A stretch of 64,000 nt of DNA from Gluconacetobacter diazotrophicus PA1 5. GTDB lineage: Bacteria; Pseudomonadota; Alphaproteobacteria; Acetobacterales; Acetobacteraceae. The DNA is taken from NCBI RefSeq assembly GCF_000067045.1, contig NC_010125.1, forward strand, positions 584,001 through 648,000. Direction: 5' to 3'. The stretch's first letter is position 1, and every line of letters begins with the position of its first letter. Of this stretch, positions 27,123 to 36,733 are shown in pieces. A program made the position numbers and the translations under genes. The notes beneath the pieces are model-generated. The model searched no databases. It saw nothing but the letters and a program-made list of their open reading frames with translations, and was not told the origin of the DNA.

Positions 27123-27758
27123 ATGTTTTTCGCTTCCAGCTTTGCCAGCGGCTTCGGCCTGGCCGCCGCCCTGATCGTCGCCGTCGGTGCCCAGAATATC
27201 TTCGTCCTGCGCCAGGGGCTGCGCCAACGGCACGTCGCGCCCGTGGTGGCGTTCTGCGCCCTGTCCGACCTGCTGCTGGTCTCGGCCGGGGTGGCGGGCA
27301 TCGGCATGCTGCTGCACACGCTGCCGGGGCTGGTCCGGCAACTGACCTGGGGGATGTCCCTGGGCGGCGCGGTGTTCCTGTCCTGGTACGGGATCAGCGC
27401 GGCGCGTCGCGCGCTGGCACCCGGCGCGCTGGTGACCGGCGGCGCGGAAGGGCCGGATACGCTGGCCGGGACGATGGGCCGGGCGGCGGCGTTCACCTAC
27501 CTCAACCCGCATGTCTATCTGGATACGGTGCTGCTGATGGGGGCGGTCGGCGGGGCCCTGCCCGGCGGGGCGCGGCCGCTGTTCGTCGCCGGGGCCGCCA
27601 CGGCCAGCGCGCTGTGGTTCGTGGTGCTGGGCTACGGCGCGCGGCTGCTGGGGCCGGTCTTCGCCCGTCCCGCCGCCTGGCGGGTGCTGGACAGCATGGT
27701 GGCGGCGGTGATGATGGTCATGGCCGTCATGCTCGCCGCCCGCAGCGTCGGTCCGTAA
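27123..27758 (+). CDS. LysE/ArgO-family amino-acid exporter
   Basis: 211 residues, about six membrane helices. AVGAQNIFVLRQGLRQRHVAPVVAFCALSDLLL is the LysE signature and AFTYLNPHVYLDT is the second motif. It exports basic amino acids such as lysine or arginine across the inner membrane. An ArgP-type regulator lies 3 kb away, in the region split by the IS1182-family element. An AT-rich stretch (about 27040-27075) lies between it and the divergent TPR-GT gene and probably holds both promoters. Confidence 0.9.
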   Translation: MFFASSFASGFGLAAALIVAVGAQNIFVLRQGLRQRHVAPVVAFCALSDLLLVSAGVAGIGMLLHTLPGLVRQLTWGMSLGGAVFLSWYGISAARRALAPGALVTGGAEGPDTLAGTMGRAAAFTYLNPHVYLDTVLLMGAVGGALPGGARPLFVAGAATASALWFVVLGYGARLLGPVFARPAAWRVLDSMVAAVMMVMAVMLAARSVGP

Positions 27759-27894
27759 ACGCGCGCTGGTGGCGATCCGGCGCGCGTTTCCGGACCTACA
27801 CCGGTGCTGATGGCGGAAGGCATCTGGGCCATTCGGCGGGGCGTGCTATCGTCATCGTGACGTCCCATCTTTCGCCGCCGGAAGGAACAGCCTC

Positions 27895-29283
27895 TTGACG
27901 ACCCCGTCCGTGACCAGTCCGGCCGGCGCCCATGGCTGGCGCCCGATCGTCATCATGGCGATCCTGTTCTTCAGCATCGGCTTCGTCACCTGGCTCAATG
28001 GGCCGCTGATCACCTTCGTGCAGCTTGCCTTCAACCTCAGCGATGTCGCGGCGTTCCTGGTTCCGGCCTGTTTCTACCTGGCCTATTTCGTGTTTCCCAT
28101 TCCCGCCACCCTGCTGGCGCGCCGCACCGGGCTGAAAGCCGGCATGGCGGTCTCGCTGATGGTGATGGCGGGCGGGACGGCGCTGTTCGGCGAATGCGTG
28201 ACCGCGCGCTGGTATCCCGGCGCGCTGGCCGGGCTGGGGGTCATCGGCGCCGGCCTGTCGCTGCTGCAGGTGACGATCAACCCCTATGTCAGCCTGCTGG
28301 GCCCGCATGCCCGCGCGGCGCAGCGCATCGCCATCATGGGCACGGCGAACAAGTGCGCGGGCATTGTCGCCCCGCTGGTGTTCGCCGGGCTGGTCATGCG
28401 CGATATCGGCGGCATCGCGGCGCAGGTCCGCGCCGCGCCGTCGGCGGCGGCGCGTGACGCCGTCCTCGCCCGTTTCACCCATGCGGTGCATGCGCCCTAT
28501 CTGGCCATGGCGGTGCTGCTGCTGGGGTTGGCGGTATGGATCCTGCGCGCGCGCCTGCCATCCATCGCCATCGGCCGGGAGGACACGGCCGACGCGGCCG
28601 GCCATGCGGAGGGGCCGGCGCGGGGCGGCGTTCCCCTGCTGTGCCTGGGCGTGTTCAGCACGTTCCTCTATGTCGGGGTAGAGGTCATGGCCGGCGACGC
28701 GATCGGGATGTACGGGCGCGGATTCGGCCTGTCGCTGGACGTCACCAAATATTTCACCGCCCTGACCCTGGCGGCGATGATGGCGGGCTACCTGGCGGGC
28801 ATGGCCGTGGTGCCGCGCCTGGTCTCGCAACTGCAGTACATGGGTCTGTCCTGCGGGCTGGGGCTGGTGCTGTGCGGGGCGGCGTGGGTCAGCAGCGGGC
28901 TGGTCTCGGTCCTGTGCGTGGCGCTGCTCGGCTTTGCCAACGCCATGATCATGCCGGCGCTGTTTCCGGTGGTCATGCGCATGATGGACCGGCATGCCGA
29001 CCGCGCGGCGGCGCTTCTGGTGATGGCGTTCTCGGGCGGGGCGGTGCTGCCGCAGGTCTTCGTGCATCTGGCGCAGACCCGCGGGGCGCACGCCGCCTTC
29101 GTGCTGGTCGCGGCCCCGTCCTATCTGGTGATCCTGGCCTATGTCGGCCTGATGCGGCGGCGGACGGCGATTGCCGGTCCGGGGGCCGGTGGCGGCATGG
29201 CGGGCGGCGTGGCGGCCGCGGCGCTGGGCGCGGTGCTGGCCGTGGCGCTGCCGGCGGGGCACGCGCGGGCGGCACCGGCGTGA
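27895..29283 (+). CDS. Sugar transporter of the FucP/NagP major-facilitator family
   Basis: 462 residues, 12 helices. FSIGFVTWLNGPLITFVQLAFNLS at the N-terminus is the FucP family pattern, followed by VTINPYVSLLG. It starts at TTG with GAAGGAA eight bases upstream. The natural end is probably near AYVGLMRRRTA (about 420); beyond it the same frame reads as a signal peptide, ending GHARAAPA, that belongs in spirit to the next gene. Context of a hexosaminidase downstream suggests uptake of N-acetylglucosamine or short chitin pieces. Confidence 0.85.
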   Translation: MTTPSVTSPAGAHGWRPIVIMAILFFSIGFVTWLNGPLITFVQLAFNLSDVAAFLVPACFYLAYFVFPIPATLLARRTGLKAGMAVSLMVMAGGTALFGECVTARWYPGALAGLGVIGAGLSLLQVTINPYVSLLGPHARAAQRIAIMGTANKCAGIVAPLVFAGLVMRDIGGIAAQVRAAPSAAARDAVLARFTHAVHAPYLAMAVLLLGLAVWILRARLPSIAIGREDTADAAGHAEGPARGGVPLLCLGVFSTFLYVGVEVMAGDAIGMYGRGFGLSLDVTKYFTALTLAAMMAGYLAGMAVVPRLVSQLQYMGLSCGLGLVLCGAAWVSSGLVSVLCVALLGFANAMIMPALFPVVMRMMDRHADRAAALLVMAFSGGAVLPQVFVHLAQTRGAHAAFVLVAAPSYLVILAYVGLMRRRTAIAGPGAGGGMAGGVAAAALGAVLAVALPAGHARAAPA

Positions 29284-31313
29284 TGCCGCTGCCCGCCTCG
29301 GCGCATTATTCCGGCCAGACCCTGTCCCTGGCCAACGGCCTGGCCGTGCAGTGGGACCACGCGCCGACACCCCTGCTGCGCCGCGCGGCCGATCGGCTGA
29401 GGGCACGCCTGGACCGGCTGGCCGGCCGGGTGCTGCCGGCCGACGACCACGCGTCGGGGGCCGCGATGCTGCGGGTCCGCTACGGGGCCGACCCGTCCTT
29501 CCTCGCCCTGGGCGAGAAGGAGCAGTACCGCCTGGCCGTCCGTCCGGACGGCATCACGCTGGACGCCGCCGGTCCCGCCGGGGTGCTGGACGGGTTCGCC
29601 ACCCTGGCGCAACTGGCGGCGCAGGGGCCGCAGGGCCCGGTGCTGATGCAGGCCGATATCGACGACCGGCCGCGCTTTCCCTGGCGCGGCATCATGATCG
29701 ACGTCTCGCGCCACTTCATGCGCATCGAGACCCTGCATCGGCAGATCGACGCGATGGAGCAGGTGAAGCTGAACGTGCTGCACCTGCATCTGGGCGATTC
29801 CCAGGGATTTCGGGTCGAAAGCCGGCTGTTCCCGGGCCTGCAGCGGCAGGGGTCGCATGGCCAGTTCTATACCCAGGCCCAGATCCGCGACCTGGTCGCC
29901 TACGCCGCCGATCGCGGCGTGCGCATCGTGCCGGAATTCGACACGCCCGGCCACGCGCTGGCCATCCTGCTGGCCTATCCCGCGCTGGCGGCCCAGCCGG
30001 TCGATCCGGCCATGCCGGACCCCGACGACGCGGCGCTGAACCCGACGCTGGATGCCACGCTGCACTTCGTCACGCAGCTATACGGCGAAATGGGGCGCCT
30101 GTTCTCGGATCGCTATTTCCATGCCGGCGGCGATGAGGTGCAGGCCGAACAATGGACCCGCAATCCGAAGATTACGGCGTTCATGAAGGCCCACGGCTTC
30201 GCGGACACCGCGTCGCTGCAGGCGGCCTTTACCGCGCGGGTGCAATCCGTGCTGGCCCGCCAGGGCAAGATCATGGTGGGCTGGGACGAGGTCAGCGCGG
30301 CCCCGATTCCCAAAAGCGTGGTGGTCGAGGCCTGGCGGTCGTCCAAATTCATCGGCACCGCCACCCGGGCGGGCCACCCGGTCGTGGTCTCGGCCGGCTA
30401 TTATCTCGACCTGCTGAACCCGGCGGAGCAGCATTACCGGGTCGATCCGCTGGACGTGCAGGCCAGCGGCCTGACCCGCGCGCAGGCCGATATCAAGCGC
30501 GTGACGATGGGCCCCCTGGTGGACGCCTTCACGCTCGACCCCACCCTGCCGCCGCTGGATGCCGCGCAGCAGAAGCTGGTGCTGGGCGGCGAGGCCCCGC
30601 TGTGGAGCGAACTGGTCACGGACGAAACGCTGATGCGCGCCTGTGTGCCGCGCGCCGCCGCCATAGCCGAGCGGTTCTGGTCGCAGCCGGAGATCCGCGA
30701 TGTCGATGGCATGGATCGCCGCCTGACGGAGGTGGCGAGCCGCCTGGAGGTGACCGGCCTGCAGGCGCGGGCGAACGCCTATCGGATGCAGGCCCGCCTG
30801 GCGCCCGCCGATCCCGGGGCGGTCGCCTGCCTGATGGGTGCCGTGATGCCGGTGCGCAATTACGCCCTGAACAGCTTCGTCCGGCGCAGCGGCCAGGTGC
30901 GGTTCGACGAACTGGCGGAAATCGCATCCCCCGACCCCATCGCCGCGATGCGGTTCAACGCGCTGGCCGCGCGCTTCGCCGCCGGGGATCGCGGCGTGGC
31001 GGAGGCGTTGCGGGCGCAACTCGGCGCGTGGGCCGCGTGCGGGGATCGCTTCGCCACGGTCGCGCAGGGCGTGGGCGCGCTGGAACAGGGCCTGCCGGTG
31101 GCGCGGGACATCGCGGCCCTGGCCCGCATCGGGCTGGCCGCCCTGTCCGGCCCCCTGGACGACGCGCAGCGCCGCGATGCCGTGGCACGGATCGCAGCCG
31201 ACCAGGCGGTGGTCGAGTCGTTTGCCGGCGTGGTGCGGACCCACGGCGTGAAACCGCCGCCCGCCGGGCTGCTGGTGGCGATCCTGCCCGGGATCAGGTC
31301 CCTGATGGGGTAG
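29283..31313 (+). CDS. Beta-N-acetylhexosaminidase, GH20
   Basis: 676 residues from ATG 29283. The GH20 catalytic pair D284-E285 lies in YFHAGGDEVQ. FPWRGIMIDVSRHFM and LHLHLGDSQGFR also fit the family. It trims terminal N-acetylglucosamine or galactosamine from chito-oligosaccharides or glycans. The start overlaps the transporter stop (TGATG) and leaves no signal peptide, although the residues just before it in another frame make a perfect one. A missing base near 29280 would explain this; see findings. Confidence 0.92.
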   Translation: MPLPASAHYSGQTLSLANGLAVQWDHAPTPLLRRAADRLRARLDRLAGRVLPADDHASGAAMLRVRYGADPSFLALGEKEQYRLAVRPDGITLDAAGPAGVLDGFATLAQLAAQGPQGPVLMQADIDDRPRFPWRGIMIDVSRHFMRIETLHRQIDAMEQVKLNVLHLHLGDSQGFRVESRLFPGLQRQGSHGQFYTQAQIRDLVAYAADRGVRIVPEFDTPGHALAILLAYPALAAQPVDPAMPDPDDAALNPTLDATLHFVTQLYGEMGRLFSDRYFHAGGDEVQAEQWTRNPKITAFMKAHGFADTASLQAAFTARVQSVLARQGKIMVGWDEVSAAPIPKSVVVEAWRSSKFIGTATRAGHPVVVSAGYYLDLLNPAEQHYRVDPLDVQASGLTRAQADIKRVTMGPLVDAFTLDPTLPPLDAAQQKLVLGGEAPLWSELVTDETLMRACVPRAAAIAERFWSQPEIRDVDGMDRRLTEVASRLEVTGLQARANAYRMQARLAPADPGAVACLMGAVMPVRNYALNSFVRRSGQVRFDELAEIASPDPIAAMRFNALAARFAAGDRGVAEALRAQLGAWAACGDRFATVAQGVGALEQGLPVARDIAALARIGLAALSGPLDDAQRRDAVARIAADQAVVESFAGVVRTHGVKPPPAGLLVAILPGIRSLMG

Positions 31314-31332
31314 CAGCGGCCCCTGGTCTGCC

Positions 31333-32478
31333 CTATCGCGCGGCGTCGCGCGCGCGGGCGAACCAGGGCGTCATGCGTCGCAATGCCTCCTCCAGCCGGT
31401 CGGTCGAGACCGCGAAGCTGAAGCGCATGAAACGGTGGCCCTCCATCGGGTCGAAATCCAGCCCCGGTGCGGTCGCCACCCCGGTTTCGGCCAGCAGCCG
31501 GGCGCAGAAGGCCAGGCTGTCGTCGGTCAGGTGCCCGATATCGGCGTAGATATAGAACGCCCCGTCCGGCGGCGCGATCCGCGACAGCCCCAGCGCGGGC
31601 AGATGCTCCAGCATCAGGTCGCGATTGTGGCGGTACATGCGGACATGGCCCTCCAGCTCCTCGCGGCAGTCGAAGGCGACCAGCCCGGCATGCTGGCTGA
31701 GCGAGGGCGGGGTCAGGAACATGTTGCCCACCCGCGTCTGCGCAGCCTCGACCAGCGCGGGGGGCACCACCAGCCAGCCCAGCCGCCAGCCCGCCATGCT
31801 GAAATATTTCGAGAAGCTGTTGACCACCAGCGCGTCGGGGTCGTCCTGCAGGACCGAGCGCACCGGTCCGATATAGCTCAGCCCGTGATAGATCTCGTCC
31901 GAGATGATCCGGATGCCGCGCGCGCGGCACAGCGCGACGATGGCCTGCATTTCCTCGGTGGAAAGGATCGTGCCGGTCGGGTTGGCGGGGCTGGCCAGGA
32001 TCACGCCGTCGGGCGGCGGGTCCAGCGCCGCGATGGCGGCGGCCGAGAGCTGGAACCGTTCGGCCGGGCCGCAGGCGATTTCCACCGGTTCCAGATACAG
32101 CGCGCGCAGCGTGTTGCGATAGGCGACATAGCCCGGGCGGGCCAGCGCGATCCGCGCGCCGGGCGCGAAGCAGCAATTCAGTGCCAGGACGAAGGCCGGC
32201 GACGCCCCGCAGGTCAGCCAGATCTGTTCCGGCTCGACGCTGACGTCGTAGCTGTCCCGATAATGCCGGGCGATGCGCGCCTTCAGCGGCGTGCTCTCCC
32301 AATATCCCATGCCGTCGCTGTCCAGGATGCGATGGGCCTCGGCGATCGCGGCCTTCGGCGCGCCGGTCGAGGGCTGGCCGAATTCCATGTGCACGATGCT
32401 GCGCCCCTCGGCCGCCATGCGATGCGCAAGCGTGCTCAGGCCGACGGCATGGAACGGGTCGATCCGGGGTACGGTCAT
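31333..32478 (-). CDS. Class I/II pyridoxal-phosphate aminotransferase
   Basis: 381 residues. PLP lysine K224 in VVNSFSKYFSMAGWRLGW, NPTG in LASPANPTGTIL, and DEIYHGL. This is the AspC/AlaT-like fold I family. The amino donor and acceptor cannot be read from sequence. It converges on the hexosaminidase gene, with 19 bases between their stops, and the MFS gene next to it is on the same strand, so it may act in amino-acid or amino-sugar nitrogen metabolism. Confidence 0.88.
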   Translation of the reverse strand: MTVPRIDPFHAVGLSTLAHRMAAEGRSIVHMEFGQPSTGAPKAAIAEAHRILDSDGMGYWESTPLKARIARHYRDSYDVSVEPEQIWLTCGASPAFVLALNCCFAPGARIALARPGYVAYRNTLRALYLEPVEIACGPAERFQLSAAAIAALDPPPDGVILASPANPTGTILSTEEMQAIVALCRARGIRIISDEIYHGLSYIGPVRSVLQDDPDALVVNSFSKYFSMAGWRLGWLVVPPALVEAAQTRVGNMFLTPPSLSQHAGLVAFDCREELEGHVRMYRHNRDLMLEHLPALGLSRIAPPDGAFYIYADIGHLTDDSLAFCARLLAETGVATAPGLDFDPMEGHRFMRFSFAVSTDRLEEALRRMTPWFARARDAAR

Positions 32479-32563
32479 GTCGGGACAGTCCAGATGATGG
32501 CGAAGGGGCGTGCATCCGGGATAATCGCGGCCGGCCCCGCCGACAAGGTTTGCCCCCGGAACC

Positions 32564-33922
32564 CTATCGGACGAACGTGCCGTCGCGCAGGCTGGCCTCG
32601 ATTTCCTCCAGGGACCGTCCGCGTGTTTCGGGGACGTAGCGCAGGACGAACAGGAAGGCCAGGGCGTTGACCACCCCGAACAGCATGAAGGTCCCCCCGG
32701 CGCCGAAGGCCTGGACCATCGACAGGGTGGTCAGAGAAATCAGCAGGTCCGCCCCCCAGTGCGACGCGGCGACCAGGCTCATGCCCTTGCCCCGGACCGA
32801 CAGCGGATAGATCTCGGCCCCCACGATCCAGATCGTGACCGACAGGCTGCCGACATTCAGGATGGCATAGGCCAGCAGGGACGCGACCATCGCCCAGGCC
32901 TGCAGCCCGGTGGGCTGCCCGGCATGGAACAGGCTCGCCAGGATGAACAGCGCCACGCTGGCCCCGGGCAGCATCCACAGCATCAGGGTGCGCCGGCCGA
33001 TCGCCTCGACGGCCCAACTGCCGAACAGGGTCGCCACGATCATCGCGACCCCCACGGCGACCGAGGTCAGCAGGGCCGATCCCTCGCCGAACCCCGCGCC
33101 CGAGAAGATGGTGGGCGCATAATAGAGCACGGCGTTGATGCCGCTCAACTGGCACAGCAGGCCGATGCCGATCGACGCCACCAGCGCCGGCCGCACCCAT
33201 GGCTTGGCCAGTTCGGACCACGGGGCCTGCCTGTCATGGGCGTCGATGATATCCTGCAATTCGCGCTCGGCCACATGATGGTTGCCGCGCACCCGGCGCA
33301 GCACGACCCGGGCCCCCTCGAAATCGCCGCGCATCGCCAGCCAGCGCGGGCTGTTGGGCAGGAACGCCATGCCCAGCAGCAGGATGACGGCCGGAATGGC
33401 GCCCAGGCCGAACATGACCCGCCAACTGTCGTGGCGCAGCAGGTAGCCCACGATGAACGAGACGAGGACCCCCGACACCACCGCAAGCTGGAACATCCCC
33501 ACCAGGCGGCCGCGCCGCCGCGCCGGCGCCAGTTCCGAGATATAGAGCGGCACGATCTGCGATGCCGCCCCCACCGCCAGGCCCAACACGAAGCGCGCCA
33601 GCGTCAGCATCCACACGCTGCCGGCCAGCGAGGCCATGGCGGTGCCGATGATGAACACCGTCGCGGCCAGCATCACCGTGCGCCGCCGTCCGCCCCGGTC
33701 GGACAGCGGCGCCGCCCCCAGGCACCCCAGCAGCGCCCCCGCGATGATGGCGGACGTGACGATCTGCTGCCCGCCGATACCCAGATGGAACTGCGGCGCG
33801 ATCTGTAACAACGCGGCGGAAATAATGCCGGTGTCGTATCCGAACAATAACCCGCCGGCAGCCGAGATTCCGGCAATGACGTCGATGATGAGGTTGGCTT
33901 CCGGCCGTTCTTTTTCATTCAT
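32564..33922 (-). CDS. Sugar porter, major facilitator family (GalP/XylE-like)
   Basis: 452 residues, 12 helices. GGLLFGYDTGIISAAL, DRGGRRRTVML, PLYISELAPARRRG and the C-terminal PETRGRSLEEIE are sugar porter signatures. It takes up hexoses or pentoses by proton symport. The start ATG is followed by a charged leader (NEKERPEAN). The 295-base gap towards pckA is AT-richer than average and should hold its promoter. Confidence 0.92.
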   Translation of the reverse strand: MNEKERPEANLIIDVIAGISAAGGLLFGYDTGIISAALLQIAPQFHLGIGGQQIVTSAIIAGALLGCLGAAPLSDRGGRRRTVMLAATVFIIGTAMASLAGSVWMLTLARFVLGLAVGAASQIVPLYISELAPARRRGRLVGMFQLAVVSGVLVSFIVGYLLRHDSWRVMFGLGAIPAVILLLGMAFLPNSPRWLAMRGDFEGARVVLRRVRGNHHVAERELQDIIDAHDRQAPWSELAKPWVRPALVASIGIGLLCQLSGINAVLYYAPTIFSGAGFGEGSALLTSVAVGVAMIVATLFGSWAVEAIGRRTLMLWMLPGASVALFILASLFHAGQPTGLQAWAMVASLLAYAILNVGSLSVTIWIVGAEIYPLSVRGKGMSLVAASHWGADLLISLTTLSMVQAFGAGGTFMLFGVVNALAFLFVLRYVPETRGRSLEEIEASLRDGTFVR

Positions 33923-34008
33923 TAGCTTATCGTATAAAAGATATGGATGAAAATCAAACGCTAAAGGACTGTGTCAGGATCGCATCGCAGGTGATGAACA
34001 ATTTTGTG

Positions 34009-34018
34009 ATGACGTCAT
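34009..34018. promoter_or_regulatory. ATGACGTCAT palindrome upstream of pckA
   Basis: A perfect 10-base palindrome lies about 200 bases before pckA and 87 bases before the divergent sugar porter start. It is a possible operator. No regulator is assigned. The rest of the 33923-34217 gap is AT-rich with no supported gene. Confidence 0.3.
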
Positions 34019-34217
34019 GAATGTTTCGGGTGGAACCTTTTGCACGGCCCGTCGGGCGCTTAACGCCATGCAAACGATACGGAAAATCGACGCCACTGGC
34101 CGATATAGGCATGTCGGAAACCGTTAGAATACATAAGGAATTTGCGACAATAGCCGTGGGGTGACGGACAGGGCGCTGCTATGCTGCGGGTCACGCCATA
34201 TTCAGGAAGCGGAAAGA

Positions 34218-35837
34218 ATGAAGAACAAGAACGGTTTCCGGCCTGCGGGTTCCGACAGCGTCCTGGCGGGAACCGGCCTGCGTCATGCCGGCCCGGTCCA
34301 TGCCAACCTCCATGCCCCCGAACTGACCGAATGCGCGATCCGCCGGGGCGAGGGCAGCCTGTCCGCCGGCGGGGCGCTGATGGTACGGACGGGGGTGCAT
34401 ACCGGCCGGTCGGCGCAGGACAAATTCATCGTCGACGAACCGGCGACGCGCGCCGGCATCTGGTGGGGCGACATCAACATGCCCCTGCCGGTCGCCGCGT
34501 TCCAGCGCGTCTGCGACCATGCGCGCGGATACCTGGAAGGGCAGGAACTGTTCACCCAGGACCTGTATGCCGGCGCCGACCCGGCCCATCGCATCCGCAT
34601 CCGGCTGGTCACGACCTCGGCATGGCACGCCCTGTTCGCGCGCAATATGTTCATCCGCCCCCCGGCGGCCGACCTGCCGGGATTCCAGCCGGATTACGTG
34701 ATCCTGCACGCGCCCGAACTGGACCTGGACCCGGCGGTGCACGGGGTGCGCAGCAGCACGGGCGTCATCCTGTCGCTGGAACAGCGCCTGATCGTGATCG
34801 CCGGGACCGGGTACGCGGGCGAGATCAAGAAATCGATCTTCACGGCCATGAACTGGCTGCTGCCGGACCAGGACGTGATGCCGATGCATTGTTCGGCCAA
34901 TATCGGGCCGGATGGTGACGTGGCGCTGTTCTTCGGCCTGTCGGGCACCGGCAAGACCACGCTGTCGTCCGATGCGTCGCGGCATCTGATCGGCGATGAC
35001 GAACATGGCTGGTCGGGCCGGGGCGTCTTCAATATCGAAGGGGGCTGCTACGCCAAGGTGATCGGGTTGCGGCAGGCGGCCGAACCGGAAATCTGGGACG
35101 CATCGCGGCACTTCGGCGCGGTGCTGGAAAACGTGGTGGCCGACGCGCACGGCGTGCCGGATTTCGCGGACGGCAGCCTGACGGAAAACACGCGGGCCTG
35201 CTACCCGATCGATTTCGTCGCCAATGCCAGCGCGGACGGGCAGGGCGGGCTGCCGCGCCATGTGGTGATGCTGACGGCCGACGCGTTCGGCGTGCTGCCG
35301 CCGATCGCGCGGCTGACGCCGGCGCAGGCGGTCTATCATTTCCTGTCGGGCTACACAGCACGGATCGCCGGCACCGAAAAGGGGCTGGGGAAGGAGCCGC
35401 AGGCGACGTTCAGCGCCTGCTTCGGCGCGCCGTTCCTACCCCGCCCGCCGGAACTGTACGGCGACCGGCTGGCGGCCTGCCTGGCGCGCGTGCCGGTCAC
35501 GTGCTGGCTGGTCAATACCGGCTGGACCGGCGGCCCGTACGGCGTGGGGGACCGGATCTCGCTCGCGCATACACGGGCCCTGGTCAACGCGGCGCTGGAC
35601 GGGCGGCTGGACGACGCCCCCTTCCAGGTCGAGCCGCATTTCGGCCTGTCCATTCCCGCCCGGGTGCCCGGCATCCCCGCCGCGCTGCTGGACCCGGCGG
35701 CGGCCTGGGCCGATCCGGACGCCTACCGCCATGCCGCGTCGGACCTCGCGGCGCGGTTCGAACGGAATTTCGCGGCGTTCCACGCGCGCTGCACGCCCGA
35801 CATCCAGGCCGCGGCGATCCGTCCCGTCCGGCCATAG
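34218..35837 (+). CDS. pckA: Phosphoenolpyruvate carboxykinase (ATP)
   Basis: 539 residues. The P-loop kinase-1a motif is GLSGTGKTTLS, kinase-2 is LIGDDEHGW, and the substrate site carries FNIEGGCYAK. This is the ATP-dependent type. It converts oxaloacetate to PEP and starts gluconeogenesis, useful in an acetic acid bacterium growing on C2 to C4 acids. The start ATG 34218 with AGGAAG upstream gives the family N-terminus, and the 19 residues before it do not look like PckA. Confidence 0.95.
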   Translation: MKNKNGFRPAGSDSVLAGTGLRHAGPVHANLHAPELTECAIRRGEGSLSAGGALMVRTGVHTGRSAQDKFIVDEPATRAGIWWGDINMPLPVAAFQRVCDHARGYLEGQELFTQDLYAGADPAHRIRIRLVTTSAWHALFARNMFIRPPAADLPGFQPDYVILHAPELDLDPAVHGVRSSTGVILSLEQRLIVIAGTGYAGEIKKSIFTAMNWLLPDQDVMPMHCSANIGPDGDVALFFGLSGTGKTTLSSDASRHLIGDDEHGWSGRGVFNIEGGCYAKVIGLRQAAEPEIWDASRHFGAVLENVVADAHGVPDFADGSLTENTRACYPIDFVANASADGQGGLPRHVVMLTADAFGVLPPIARLTPAQAVYHFLSGYTARIAGTEKGLGKEPQATFSACFGAPFLPRPPELYGDRLAACLARVPVTCWLVNTGWTGGPYGVGDRISLAHTRALVNAALDGRLDDAPFQVEPHFGLSIPARVPGIPAALLDPAAAWADPDAYRHAASDLAARFERNFAAFHARCTPDIQAAAIRPVRP

Positions 35838-35932
35838 CAAAAAACAACCAGCACCCGGCGGCGGCGTTCGGTGTCAGTGCAGGCTGCCCCGGTGCCGCCC
35901 CCGGCAGTCCTCTGAGTACCGCAGGAGGCTGC

Positions 35933-36733
35933 ATGACCCACGACCTGATTCTGGCGCATCTGACGACCCTGTCGCTGGCGCCCCCCGACATGATCCGTGT
36001 CGCGTCCCGGACCGGCTATCGCGGCGTGGGCCTGCGCCTGGCCTCCGTGACGGAGGGCGGAACGGCCTATCCGCTGATGGACGATCCGGCGATGCTGCAG
36101 GCGACGCGCCGGGCGGCGGCGGAGACGGGCATCGCGGTCCACGACATCGAATGCGTATGCCTGACGCCGGACCTGGACGTCGCGGACGTGGAACCGCTGC
36201 TGGCGGCCGGGGCGGAACTGGGCGCGCGCTACGTGATCGCCATGCCCTGCGACCGCGATCGCGGCCGGATGGCCGACCGCTTCGCCGCCCTGTGCGCCCT
36301 GGCCCGCCCGCGCGGGCTGGGCGTGGTGCTGGGATTCGCCCCGGGGGCGGCGGTGTCCACGCTGGAGGCGGCGCTGGACCTGGTGGTCATGGCGGGGGCG
36401 CCCAATGGCGGCGTGCTGGTCGATACGCTGCATGTCGCGCACAGTGGCGGCACGCTGGCCGCCCTGTCGGCGCTGCCGCGCCGGCTGGTGCCGTTCGTGC
36501 ATCTGTCCGACGGCCTGCAGGCGGGAAACGGGTCCGAACGCCTGCCCCCCGGGGAGGGGGCGCTGGACCTGGCCGGCATCCTGACCCGTCTTCCGCCCGG
36601 CACCCCCGTCGCGATCGCGGTCCCGATGGAGCGCATGACCCGCGAACAGGGGCCCGAGGCCGTGGCCCTGCATGTCCGCCGTGCCACCACGCACCTGCTG
36701 GACCAGTTGGCGGGGAGCACGGTCCATGCGTAG
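35933..36733 (+). CDS. Sugar phosphate isomerase/epimerase-like TIM-barrel protein
   Basis: 266 residues of the AP-endonuclease-2/xylose-isomerase-like fold: LTTLSLAPPDMIRVASRTGYRGVGLRL near the start, YVIAMPCDRDRGRMADRF, VLVDTLHVAHSGG and LVPFVHLSDGLQ. The Glu/Asp/His ligand set is partly visible. Some relatives are 3-dehydroshikimate dehydratases. It has a GGAGG ribosome site six bases before the ATG and overlaps the following type I dehydroquinase by eight bases, so a shikimate/quinate-linked role is suggested by context only. Confidence 0.75.
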   Translation: MTHDLILAHLTTLSLAPPDMIRVASRTGYRGVGLRLASVTEGGTAYPLMDDPAMLQATRRAAAETGIAVHDIECVCLTPDLDVADVEPLLAAGAELGARYVIAMPCDRDRGRMADRFAALCALARPRGLGVVLGFAPGAAVSTLEAALDLVVMAGAPNGGVLVDTLHVAHSGGTLAALSALPRRLVPFVHLSDGLQAGNGSERLPPGEGALDLAGILTRLPPGTPVAIAVPMERMTREQGPEAVALHVRRATTHLLDQLAGSTVHA

